From the NCBI GenBank assembly GCA_006503535.1, contig QYRS01000010.1:2604001-2668000 (forward strand): a stretch of DNA of 64,000 nucleotides. Reading direction: 5' to 3'. The DNA comes from Arthrinium phaeospermum (lineage: Eukaryota; Ascomycota; Sordariomycetes; Amphisphaeriales; Apiosporaceae). Made by a program: the position numbers and the translations under genes. Below are positions 13,991 to 26,391 of this stretch, piece by piece. Numbering within the stretch: position 1 is the first letter of the stretch; every line of letters begins with the position of its first letter. Below the pieces are notes generated by a model, which did not search any database, was not told the DNA's origin, and worked only from the letters and a program-made list of their open reading frames with translations.

Positions 13991-16900
13991 ATTAAAAAGG
14001 TATATAAATATAAGTTAAATAAATAAATTTAAACCGGCTATATTATTAAATATAATAAATAATTATAAAAAAAGAAAATAATTAACGTAATTAAAATATA
14101 TAGAATATTAAAAAAAGATAGTAAAAAATAAATTAATTAGGATTAATAATACTTAAAGAGTTAATAAATATAAAAATTAACTTAAATTAATAAAGTAAAG
14201 TAATTAAAAAAGAGGAATTAATATAAATAATAAACGAATATTAATAAATAAAAGGAAATAAAAAACAGCGAAATAAATTTAGTATTTATAAAGGAATAAT
14301 AAGCTATTTATATATTTTAATTATATAATAAATAGGTCCTCCTTAATTAAATTATATCTTAAATAAACTAACGCTTATATTATTAAAGCTTATTTAAAAG
14401 TAATAATATCGCTTTTTATAAACTTTTATAAACTTATTAATAATAAAATTAAATAGTTAATACCGCTATATTAATAAATATATATATTATAAGCAATATT
14501 TTTAAGTTAATTATATTTAATATAATTATATATAAAAATTTTCTTTAGTATTAAAAGTAATAAACTTATAATAAGTTTTAAGTTATTATAATAACATTAT
14601 ATAGGATTTAATTAATAAAGTTAACTAGGTTATAATTAATTATTTATAGTTTTATATAAGGTAATAGGCTTAAAGAAAGGTATTAAAAGTTAAAATAATA
14701 AAGTTAAAAATTAAATATAATTTAAAGGTTAAATTCTAAAATTAAACTTTAAAAATTAAATTTTATAAAGTTATAGATTTAACTTAAATAAGAAGTTAGG
14801 ACTAGGAAATTAAAAATTAAAGTCGAATTTTAAAATTCGAATTTAATAAATAAACGGCTATATTATATACGCCTTTAAAGTTAATTTTAAATTCTCTTAC
14901 TTCCTTTAATTTTTACCCTTTATCCTATCTTTATACCCTTTTATTATTCCGCTAATTTTTTTTTATTCCTAAATTAATTTATATATAAAATACCCCTTTA
15001 ACCTTTATCCCTTTTTTAATTCTTTATTATATATATGCTTAACCTTTTTTTATTCTTATATATATATATATATTTAAAACTAATATATTAAAGCGTAACT
15101 TATTATAAAGAATTAATATCGTTTTTATATAAGTTTATTTAATAATATAGATATACACTTTATTATATACCTAGCTTTAATTTATATATATTTAATATAT
15201 ATTTATAAACTAAATAATTATATATAAGTAATTCTATAATAATATAAATACTCTCGCTTTAAATTTTAATATATTCTTATTTATATTAATAATATTATTT
15301 AATATATATAAAGATATTTAAAGCTTATTATATTAAAACCTTTATATTTAGTTATACTTTATAATATAACGAGTTATATATTAATTAATAGTTATAAGCG
15401 TAATATAATAAATAAATATATATATGCTTTAAACTATATTAATAGTTTTTTAACTAATTTATTATTATTAATTTATAAAATTCTAAAATATTATTATATA
15501 ACGTTATAAACGTTTAATTCCTAAAAAAGTTTAAGATAAAATTAAAATAATTACCCTTAATAAAATATTAAAACCTTAACCTATATTTATTACCTTTAAC
15601 TATAATAAGCTTATTATAATACTTAATAAGCTATTAAAGAAATTAAAGGAATAACTATTATATATTTAAATAAAACCGTTAGCTATACGCGTTATTACCA
15701 TAGCCTTTATTAAAAAGGGTATAAATAAAAACTAGTTTATTAACTTTAGTAAAGTCTTAATTAAATATTACCGACCTAAATAAATATATATTATACTTAA
15801 GTTATACTACTTCCTAGTTAAGTATATCCTTTAAAGCTTAATTAAATAATGGTTTTATATTAATATAATAATATTATAGAATATCTTTTAAAAAATAAAC
15901 TATATATATTATAATATTAAGTTATTAAAGATATTAAAACAACCTTTATTAAGTTATAAAAGTAAATATAAAAGGGCGAAACTTAAAAAGAGGTAATTAA
16001 TAATATAAAAGAGAATAAAAAGTTTATAATAATTAAAAAGAAATAAAATATAATTCCTATTTTATATTTACCTATAATTATAATAATGCTCTTAATACTT
16101 AACTATTTTATATTAAAATTATAACGGTAAATTAAAGAGTTTAATATTAATTAAATAATAAAGAACCATAAGTCGCTTAATATAATAAAGGGTTTTTAAG
16201 TCGGAATTTTAAAAAAGAATTTATAAAACGCCCCTTTAAAAATAGTTATAGACTTAAATAAAAATCTATTTATAAATTATAATAAAATCTTTAAATTAAA
16301 CTTTATATATTATTAGGGAAATATCTAACCCTTTTTATTTAAAAAGCCGTAGGCGTTAAACGTTATTCTTATTAAATTACCCTTTAATATAAAAGGTTTA
16401 AATAATAATAATAGCGGGTATAAGTTTAACCTTAATTTTAATATACTCGTACTAAATATATTTAAGGTTTAAAAATATTTATTTTCTTTTAATATAAATT
16501 TAAACTATAAAGTTACGCTTATAATAATAAGAAAGATTATAAATATAAATAGTAATAACGTATTAATAAATTAAGTTAACTATTAAGAGGTAATAATACG
16601 CGCTTACATTAATTATAAAGAGTAATTAATAATGCGCTTACTATTTATATAAAGTTATTATACCCTAAAAAGCTTATTAAATTCGAATTTAAATATTACT
16701 ATAATTAATATATAGATATTTATTAATATAAAAGATAGAAATTATAATTTTTTAATCGATTTTAAAGCTAAATAATAAGCGTTAAATTATAATTTAAAAT
16801 ATAAAGAGTATAAAAAGGTTAATAAGGCGCTTCTTTAATTTATTAATATATATATTCAATCGTTTAAGATTTTATAAAAACTTTAATAAATTAGTAAATT

Positions 16901-19900
16901 AATTATTTTTATTTTATTATAATCTATAACTATTTTTTTAATTATATAAATATTATAATCTTAATTGATAAGCTTTATATTAGTATTATATACCGTATTA
17001 AAAGTAAATAAATAAATTATATATATTTTTAAAAGCGTTTTAATAAAAAAGAAACGCGAACCGAATTATAGTTATATAATAATAACTTTAATAAACTATA
17101 TACTTTAAAATAAAGTTAATGTGTAATTTTATTTTAACTTTTAAATAAATGAATATATATAAAAAATAAATATAAAAGCATTAAAACTATATCGTAAAAA
17201 TTTAACTACTATGTTTTTAATAATCTTAAAGTTTTATAATTATATAAAAAAGATAATATAAAAGCTTTAATTATTAGATTATTTATTTAATAATTTCCTG
17301 TTTAATTATTAATTATAAACGGCGCCGATTTCAAATATTATTTATAAAATACCCTTTTTATTATTCTTAAAAAATAACACGTTTTTAAGAAGGAGAGGCG
17401 GAGTAGCTCGGCCTATTTTAAGGTATTATACTCGTAATTATTTATTATTAGCCCTTAATATAACTTTATTAAATCGTATTATAATATCCCTTACTTATAT
17501 AATTATATCTATTCCTTATATTATTATATCACTTTTAAAAACCTTATTATTTTCTTCTTTAATTAAGATAAATACTTACTAAGGCTTTTAAACGCCTTTA
17601 GCGTAAAACGAGGTTAATTTTTAAAATAACTTAGAAATAATATTAATATTAATAAACGTTTAGGTATATAAAGCGTTAAGGAAAAGAATATATATTAATT
17701 TAAACGAAAAGGTTATAAAGATATTTAAATTCGGGTTAGTAAAGTTTAAGTTATAAAAAGAAATTATTAATATTATTAAAAATATAAATATTAATATATA
17801 AGAATTTATAGTTATATAAAACGATATAAAAAAAGCTTAGCTTTTATTATTAATAAATAATATAATTACTTATTATAAAAATATAATTAAATTAATTATA
17901 AAGGATTTTAAATATAACTTAATTAAATATAAAGATATTTACGCTTATAATTTATTAATATTATAAAAATAAAACCTTATTAATATATAAAATTTATTTA
18001 ATCAAACAATATAAAATATATTAAAAAAGTTATTAAAGAAATAACTAAATGCTTTATTATTTAATAAAGTTATAAAGAAATACTTTAACGATAAACTATT
18101 ATTATATAAAGTAATAATAACTTATAAATATAAATAGTGGAAAAAGTTAATAGAGATATAAATAATATTATATAAAGCTTCGCTCTTAATAGTTATAAAT
18201 AAAATTAATAAAGGGTTTAATTAAAAGCTTAAAGTAAAGCTATAAATTTATAAGTTATTATAAAATAATAATATAGAAAAAATTATAAGTAATTTCGTAT
18301 TACGTAAGCTAGGTAAAAAGTTTAAAAAAAGTAGCCTCGCGAATCTTAAAGATATAGTTAGTTATATAAAAAACATATTAAACTAAGTGCTTAAAATCGA
18401 CGATAATAGCTATTTCGAAAAGAATTATATACCGTCGATAGGCGTTAGCTAAAAGATTTATTTATTAAATTTATACCGGATCGCTCTACGCTATTTTAAT
18501 AATTTTAATATAAATAAAAAATTAATAGAAAATAATAATAAATTATTAAAAATATTAAAATAGAACCCTAAATTAAATCTCGACTATATAGTTATAATTT
18601 TATAATATTTATATATTAAAGTATATAAGCGGCTTATTAACTCGTTATAAGGGTATAATTATAATTATAAAAACAGGCTTATTATAAGGGTTATTATAAA
18701 AACTATATAGAATTATAAAGATTTTATAAAAGCGAAATGTTATTTATTAATTAATTATAAATATATTAATATAATTAAATTTAAGGCATTTAATTAAATT
18801 AGTAATTAATAGCTTACTAAAGGGTAATTATTAAATTAGTTAAAGGCTTATTATATTAAAATATATAAATATTAAATATTAAGTTTAATAAACTTATTTA
18901 GTTATAAATAAATTAATATATTATCTTTAAAATTTAATTTTCCTTTATTATTAATAAATCGCTTACGGGCTACGATTAAGCTCTATTACAACCTTTTCGT
19001 CTAACCACCCTTTTTCTTTTAAACTTTATAGGCGCCGTTTATTTTTTAAATGCTAGAGCTAATAAGTTCGAAAAGTATTATTTAAGCTAGGTATATTGAA
19101 GCTTAATATATTATTATTTAATTTAAAACTAATGTCATCTTCTTTATTATTCACGCTTTCGACTTTTATAAAATCTAATACTAAATATCGCTAGCGCTTA
19201 TATTTTAAAGGGTTAAATCCTCCTTTAATGCTTTTCCTAGTACCCGTAGCCTTACTCGTAAGTATATATACCCCGGTATTATAACGTTTAATCCTTATAT
19301 ATTTTTTAAATATAACGGCGTCTTTTTTAAATAACGCGGCTATATTATTAAAAATAAATTATAAATAAAAGGATATTATTTCCCTTACTATCTTTTTTAT
19401 AACTTTAATAAACTTTTTTATTATTTACTTTATAATTTATTTTATTATTATATTATTTAAAAAACCTATTCTTATGTTATAAGGGCGTTTAAATCGGCTA
19501 ATAGTTATATTATAATATAATTATAAAGGTTTTTATTTAATTTAATAATAGTATTTATATTAAGATTATCGTTATTATTATTCTAGTTTAACCCTTACTC
19601 CTTATCCGGGTTACTTAATAGGTTATTTAATAGGTTATCCGGCGGATCATTTAGCGATATAACTAAGTCCTTCGAATTTAACATATTAGAAATAAAATCT
19701 ACTACTTTAATAAAGTTCTTAACTTTTACAAGTATAAATGTACCCGTTATTTTATTAATAAGTAGGATAAAAATTAAAAGGTATTAAAAATAATATAATT
19801 TACACTCCTTGTAAAAGTTAACGCTATTAGTATAACTTTTATATTAATATTACATTTTTATAATCTCTTATTAATAAAATTAATATTTATATAATAATAG

Positions 19901-21260
19901 TTTATCCTTATCTCTTACTTTTAATAATAATATTACTTAAAGGATAGCGATTAGCAGTATTAATTAATAGGCCGCTAAAATAAAAATAATATAAAATTAA
20001 ATTAATATAAAGAATCTTTTATAAAGATAAATAATAAAACGTTAATTATATAAGCTATATAAATATAAACATTTAAATAATAATGCGTATATTTATATAC
20101 TAACATCTTTACCTTTTAATTATAAAAATAATATATTAATTTCCTATTAAAAAAATTAATAGAAATATCGTTTATAAATATTTATTTAATATCTTTATTA
20201 CAACGTAATTGTTTATATTTAAATATTAATATAAACGCTCGCAATCGCTTCTTTATAATATTAACTAATATAATAACGCGATTAACCTTAGGCGGTGCAA
20301 TAATTGTCTTTAAGGCACTGCTTGTTAATAAATTTATTTAAGAGGACTTTATATTAAATTTAAACGCTTTATTAGCTTATTAAGTAGTGAAAAAAAATAA
20401 ACTATAATTATAACTTATAAAGAACCTTATAAATATTTTAATATACTAAAGGTTAATTATAAAGTTAGCTTAAAAAACGATTATTATAATTATATAATGT
20501 TTTAATTAAAAGTACTTTATATTAACAGGATTAAAACGTTTATTAAATTTTTAATAGGCGCGAATAAACGTTTAAAGGTAATATAAGTATATCTTTTAAT
20601 AATTAAAATACTTCCTAGTTTATATTACAATCCCTGCTAGCCACCTATAATTAGCGTTCGCTAAAATATAACTAAAGCTTAGCTTACCTTTTTAGAAAAA
20701 CCCTTAATAGTCGATCCACCTTTAATAAAATAATATATATTTATAAAAAGTTAATTTAAATATAAACTTCGTTATAACTTTACGTTTAATATATTTTATA
20801 TCTTTTTAAAGCCTTTTTTTTAATTTTATTTTTAAAGTTTTATAGTATTAAAATAAGTAATTTCGTATTAATTATTTTTTATTTTTTTAAATAATTTATA
20901 ATATATTTAACGCCGATTAATTTCGGAAATTTTTATTATTATAGTAAATAAACGTGGTAATAAATAATATATAGTTATATTAAATAAAAAACTTTAATAA
21001 AAGAAATAAGGATAGCCTTTTATATATAGTCTATTAAGTTATTAATAGTAACTAGAGATAAAACTAAAATTAAAGAGGGAATTTTATAGTTATTAACCGT
21101 TATTAAATTTTTATCGATTTATAAGAATTATAATTATTAAAATATTTTTAAAAGTTTTAAAAATATCGAATATAATATTTTATTTTTAAGTTTATTATTT
21201 TTAAAGTAACTTATTTTTTATAAGTCTTTTATTTCTACCGGAAAACCTTAATATAAATCG

Positions 21261-21281
21261 AAAAAAAAAAAAAAAAAAAAA
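21261..21281 (+). repeat. Poly(A) run of 21 at the block edge
   Basis: Twenty-one consecutive A residues lie just where AT-rich DNA meets normal sequence. A plus-strand poly(A) tail at the end of degraded repeat DNA is what a non-LTR (LINE/Tad-like) insertion leaves at its 3' end. No target-site duplication can be recognised because the far end is unknown. Simple slippage is the alternative. Confidence 0.5.
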
Positions 21282-21532
21282 GATAACTATTATCTGTAAC
21301 GATAAGGCTAATAACGGAAAACAAGTCCAAAGAAGATAGGAAATGCTCACCTTTGTTGTTGGGCGATTGATAACGTTGTTTGTTTGGGTTGTCTCTACCC
21401 AGGATCCTTGGTGAGATCAAGAAGAATGTCGCACCATACGACTGCCTCGTGCTGATGGTAGGGCTCAACAGACAAACAGTCAACATTGATGGTTTGACTT
21501 GTGCTCAAATCTGAGGAATGGCAGTCTAGTCT

Positions 21533-23748
21533 CTATTCGATGGTAATTACATATGGGGTTTCAGGGAAGCGACGGTCCACCTCCCGACAATGGGACTCCG
21601 CCGTCAACGCGCTCGACTCTTTCCACGCTGCCATGAAGCTGTCCGATTCATACCAAAACTTTGGCGGAAAGTACGCCCCCACCCGGCGGAAATGCCCTTT
21701 CGTACCACCGCAAGGTTGAAGCATGATGCCCTTTGGCCTGACGCACCATTCATGGTCCAATAGTACGGGGAGCACCAACACGGTCACCGAGCCGTCTTCC
21801 GTGAGTACGACGTCGTCGATGCAGTCCACGGTGGCGTAGTCGTCGCTGGTACTGCCATCCTGGTGGCATTCTTTGCCCTGCCGTAGGCGGGTCTGCACCA
21901 ATCCCGCGCATCCGATCGTGAGCTCGCCGCCCGTCACGGCGCCGTAAGGGTCCGGGCCGTATGACGAAGTCCAGGCCTCGATGACTCGGATGCTGCATTC
22001 GTCCGTTCGGAACCTGCCTTCTTCCGTCTTCCTCACGCATTCAGTCATCTTGATTTCGCCATCCACCGACGCCCAAGACCAGGTCGGGGCCCGCCATTGT
22101 GGTGGTCTTTTGGTGGGGGTTTCGCCCGCCCGCTTCCAAAGGAGGCCATCAAAGGGAAGCGAGTTTCTCCAGACGCCGGCCAAGTAGTGATCGCCCGTGG
22201 CTTTCTGCATTCGCGCCGCGATCCCGGCCAAGGCAGGCAGCTTGTCGGACCCATACGTCAGATTGGTTTTGGAATAGCGCTCCACGATCGCGTTCCATCC
22301 CCGGTCTTCGTCCCATCCCGACTCGCCGTTCATCTTCGCGCCCTTCACCAATGGATTCCCCCAGACCGCCGAGTCCATGAGTCCATGGGGGTGGGTTTGA
22401 GTGGCGATGGCGGATCCGCATTCCCAGAAAATGCCTCGGTCCCCGAAATGGACGGTGCGCGGTGCAAGCAGTTTCTCCTGGAATGCCCAGCCTCTGGTGG
22501 CAAGGTGCGTCCTGTAGGCCATTGCCTCCAAGGTGTCAGAGGAATAAAAGTCCTGCAGTCGGGCGGCCTGGCCTTGGGGCCGGACTTGCGCCTGGAACCC
22601 ACTGCTGCATGGATTCTTCTGGTGGGGGAAGGTGTCGTAGACGCTGGTGGAGGAGGAGACGGCCAGGTTGATGTAGCTGCCCCCGTACACGGACGACATG
22701 CGACCGGCTTCGTAAAGCCAGTCCGGGTTCTCGTCTTGGCCCTCCAGCCCCTGGATGATGCAGAGTGCGTCGATCCAGATGTACTCGAGCCCCAATCTCC
22801 TGGAGTGGTCGACGGCAGCCCGGATGGTTTCAGGTAGGCTCTCGAGTGGAATGCTGTTGGTGAAGGCGTCGTAGGTTTCCGAGGTGAGCTTTTTGAAGGG
22901 ACGAGGGCCCCAGCAGTAGCTCAAAGTGGCATATTGAGGCTTTTCATGTAAAGCCGACGACATGACCAACTTGACGCTTTTATCCCGAATCGACAACAGT
23001 CGCGTCGGTAGCTCGTTGGTTTCCATTCTGCGGCATAGGTCGTGGTCATGGCCATCGAGACATCGGGACAGCCACATTTTAATTATGTCGATGTTATTAT
23101 CGAGCTCAACTTGTGGGTTGCCTGTCGTCGTCAGGTCAGAGACGGTGGATTATACTAGGTTGATTGAATAATACCGTAGCATAGCTTACCCGGCTGGAAT
23201 TTGCTGATTTCAGTAAAGGCTAAAGCACCTAATACATCAGGAGCATCGGGTGAGAAGAAAGGCATGTCGTGTGGTAGTTCTAGGCAAATGGACTGGGGGT
23301 GTCCGTCCCTGGCGTGACCAACCACCAGAGACGACGTCTCCGGCTGGCCCAGATCGCGAAGCCTCGTTTCGATCTTGCGGAGAGGGCCGAGGAGGCCTGG
23401 GAGGCTATTGATTCGGGACCATACGAAGCCGCAGAAGCGACATCCCGCCCTGGCAGCTGCCTCGAGCTCCACCGAACGCCAACGACGGATGTTGGTAAAT
23501 ACCCAAGTCTCTGATGTGATTGGCCAGTCGTCCAGTATACCTCGGCACGGGGCGCAGAATCCCCGGGCCACGTCCACTGCGAAGTTCTGGACTTCGCTTT
23601 CAATTAGGTTGTGGTCGAGTACATCGGAACCGACGGTTTCGTCAAGGAACGCTGACATCAATGTGGCATTCACGCGGGTGTATCGTTCAAACCAGACTTC
23701 CAGCTCGTTGCGGCTGAGGCCATGGGAAGTCATTGGTTGATTGGTCAT
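21533..23748 (-). CDS. HET-domain (heterokaryon incompatibility) protein
   Basis: Two exons: 23748-23190 and 23121-21533, joined across a 68-nt phase-1 intron with a GTAAGC donor and a GACAG acceptor, giving 715 aa. The N-terminal part (about residues 1-186) is typical of the region preceding HET domains and includes a CRFCGFVW cysteine motif. The HET domain shows its three hallmark blocks: YATLSYCWG at about 250-258, EYIWIDALCIIQ at about 299-310, and TRGWAFQE at about 395-402. HET proteins mediate non-self recognition and programmed cell death on heterokaryon formation; their partners vary and none is visible here. The gene points toward the RIP block, with its stop only about 240 bp from it. 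Its own GC content and reading frame are intact, so RIP has not reached it. The 198-codon first open frame starts with ATG at 23748. Family assignment is secure; the specificity is unknown. Confidence 0.93.
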
Positions 23749-24464
23749 GGTGAATAATTTTGTGCATGCTATTACTTATGCACACTGCTTGGGGAGATGA
23801 CCTAAGATCTCAATCTAAGATCAAGAGATCCGGCCTAAATGCACTGGTGCGTGAGCTGGGCCTATCGATAAGGAGCCATGTGGAGCTGCACCCCTAACGG
23901 GACGATTGTATTATGGCTAGCTCCTGAAATGACACATATGGTCAATTCGTACTCAACTGCGTATTCCATCTTCTCCATTTGACGGTACTGTCTCTGCTGG
24001 CAGTGTCATTCGATCCAGAAGGTGATGGCAGCAACATGGCGCAGGCAAAGTGCGTGTCTCATCCCGTTGCCAACAGTCGCACGCAGCTACGACATTAGCG
24101 TAGCTGTCACGCCATGTTTTCCCTGCACCAACCCGCTGTCCCGTGCCGTCTGCAGTCACGAACCTTAAGCGCATAGGCCCTATGCTTATTTTAATGTCAT
24201 TCATACCAAGATGCCCCGACCATGCGCGACGAGGCAGATGTGTACTTTTGAAATTCATACTACAAGATATAATGAGATTCCCTGACAAGATGCTGGAGCA
24301 AGCTGGAGGCTTGACACCCTTCATAGCTGCTTGGGGTTGAAGAAAAGACAAGACAAAAGGGACGCCCCCAATGCACCCCGTACTCCAAACCGTTGTTGCC
24401 CTTTTCCCCGACGAAGAAAGAAAAAAGAAAAAGAAACCCATCGTGACCAGTAGGTGCGCCGTAA
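23749..24464. other. Intergenic: HET promoter and P450 3' flank
   Basis: About 0.7 kb between two genes on the minus strand. It holds the presumed HET promoter and the 3' region of the P450. A purine-rich A/G tract lies near 24,410-24,440. A minus-strand frame at 23,953-24,516 has no recognisable domain and overlaps the P450 3' exon in another frame. I see no further gene. Confidence 0.6.
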
Positions 24465-26391
24465 TCAACTTGAACGCCTCGGTGAAAGTGTCACCCAGAA
24501 ATCCGTCATCAACCAAAACGCCGCGCTGTGCATCTTCTTGATCGGCGCCGTGGGGTCGAGGATGGTGAAGTCGTATCTCCTCAGCAACTGAAGCGGGTTA
24601 GCCAAGATACTATGGTAAGACATGCTACTATCAAGTGTATGAACATACCTCAGGCAACACCTTATTGATCTCCATGATCGCGATGCCCCGGCCAAGGCAC
24701 TTGTACTTGCCGTACCCGAACAGAATCTCGAGGCACTCCGACATGGCCTCGAGCTGTTCCTTATCCGCGTCGAGCCAGCGCTCGGGTCGGAAGGCGTGCG
24801 CGTCGGGGCCCCAGTACTCTTGGCTTCGCAAGATTCCCCAGCCGTCGATACCGACTTCAGTACCGCCCGGGAGGAAATGGCCGGCGACGGTGTCGCCCTC
24901 GGCGGGCACCGACTTGGCGAGCAGCGGCGTCAGGGACGGGAAGACGCGCAGGCCCTCGCGGATGACAGCCTGCAGGTACGGCAGGCGCTTGGCCTCGGCA
25001 TCGCGGATCGGCGTCGAGATCACCCCGGATCGTGCAGCTCCATCGATCTCAGCTAGGAGAAGATTGTAGACACGCGGGGTGGTGAGGACGTAGAGTAGTG
25101 TCATGCGAATCGCCACGGCGACGGAGTCGGTACCAGCCACGCTGTATACATGTTAGACACCGAGTAGGAAACGTTGTCCATAGATGCGTCGACTCACACT
25201 TGCACAAGCGCCTCTCCCGTCGCTTCCTCTTTGTTGGCACCGTGCTTGAGGAACATGGCAATCATGTCGCGGCGGACCTCTGCGCCCGGGCCGAAGCGCT
25301 CATCGACGCTGTCCTGAGCAAACCTGTTTTGCCGCAGTAACGTCAGTAATCCACCATCGCATTATGGTCCATAGGCAGAAAGAAGTCTTACTTGATAAAG
25401 CGCCCAAGACCGACCGCATCCCGCGGCTTCGGCAGCAACTCCGACATGGGCCAAGTCTGGACAATCTTGGAGAGGATGGGCAGAGTAGCGGCCGTCGAGG
25501 CGATGGGGAAGAAGCCCTCGTTCCACTTGACCCAATCGTAGATGTCCTTGCCATCATCTAAGAAGCCAAAGGGCTTGCCGTAGCACATGTCGCCCACGAT
25601 GTCGATGGACAGCAGCTGCGACAGGACGGCGAAATCGACCGGCTGGTAGGCGCCCTGGGTGGAGAGGTACTTGCGATCGACGAGATCGATCAGGCGCGAG
25701 AGCTGGCGGTCGATTGCTTCTTCCTGTAACAAGCACACCATGTCAGGCATGTCCCACACGGCTATCTTGGACGGCTGGGGCCGCTGTCCAACCACGAGTC
25801 ATGAATCCGGGGTGGGTGGAGACGCTTTCGTTTTCGTCGGACTTACCACGAGGTTGCTGGCCGAGTAGCCAGGGCCAATCTTGGTCCGCAGGGCTGCATG
25901 CTTTTCCTCATCCACCATGCAAAAGGAATGGTCCTTGCCCTTCTGAAAGCGGAACGTCCCATACCACGGGCCCTTCCGATAAGGCGACTTGAGGGCTTCC
26001 ATGCGCTGGGCATGCCGGAAGTCTGTCGTGATGACCGTGTTGGGGCCAATCCGAACCAAGGAGCCTGCACATGGTCAGTCCATCTGGGCAACTCATTCGT
26101 CACACACACGTATCCCCGAAGATCCCTTTTTCAGAGAGATTAGAAAAAGAGGGAAAATCACTCACCATATTTGCTGGTCAGGTCGCTCAGGTTGGAATGC
26201 GAGTGACCGCTCAGATTGACGCGAAGCAACGGTAGCGAGGACAGGGAGTTGAAGAAGGGGCCGGGGACGTGGCTCAGCCTGCGCCAGCTCCAGAGCGCCT
26301 GGGCAGTGTAACCAATAACCAACAGCAGCAGCAGATCCCAGACGTAGGATCCAGTGCTGACTGCTCCATAAAGGATGGTAACTTGGGCCAT
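24465..26391 (-). CDS. Cytochrome P450, pisatin demethylase-like
   Basis: Six exons give 505 aa: 26391-26166, 26064-25847, 25723-25392, 25323-25198, 25141-24649 and 24587-24465. All phases close, with introns of 97, 123, 68, 56 and 61 nt. An N-terminal membrane anchor (about residues 13-33) is followed by a proline-containing hinge (HVPGPF). The I-helix motif AGTDS is at 303-307, the ExxR pair is E363/R366, PERW is near 420, and the heme-binding loop FGYGKYKCLG has its cysteine ligand at 449. The C-terminus (LLRRYDF...DFWVTLSPR) matches the pisatin-demethylase-like group. It should be an ER-bound haem monooxygenase using an NADPH-P450 reductase. The substrate could be a plant phenolic or an endogenous metabolite and cannot be told. 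No biosynthetic backbone gene is adjacent. Length is normal and no key residue is missing. Confidence 0.93.

Larger units (their letters stand above)
1..21290. repeat. RIP-degraded AT-rich block (transposon graveyard)
   Basis: About 21.3 kb made almost wholly of A and T, dominated by TpA steps and poor in CpA/TpG. This is the signature of repeat-induced point mutation in Pezizomycotina, where C changes to T mainly at CpA in duplicated DNA. No open frame exceeds about 92 codons and none looks like a protein. Stop codons are dense in all frames. The change to gene-bearing GC-rich sequence near 21,290 is abrupt. The block runs off the left edge, so it could be a dispersed AT-isochore, a subtelomere or pericentromeric DNA. 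No telomeric TTAGGG array is visible. Base composition is seen directly; RIP and transposon origin are inferred, since no transposon domain can be read through the decay. Confidence 0.85.

Noticed and set aside
23953..24516. 187-codon minus-strand frame after the P450
   Set aside because: It overlaps the last P450 exon in a different frame and has no domain or splice support. Probably 3' flank.
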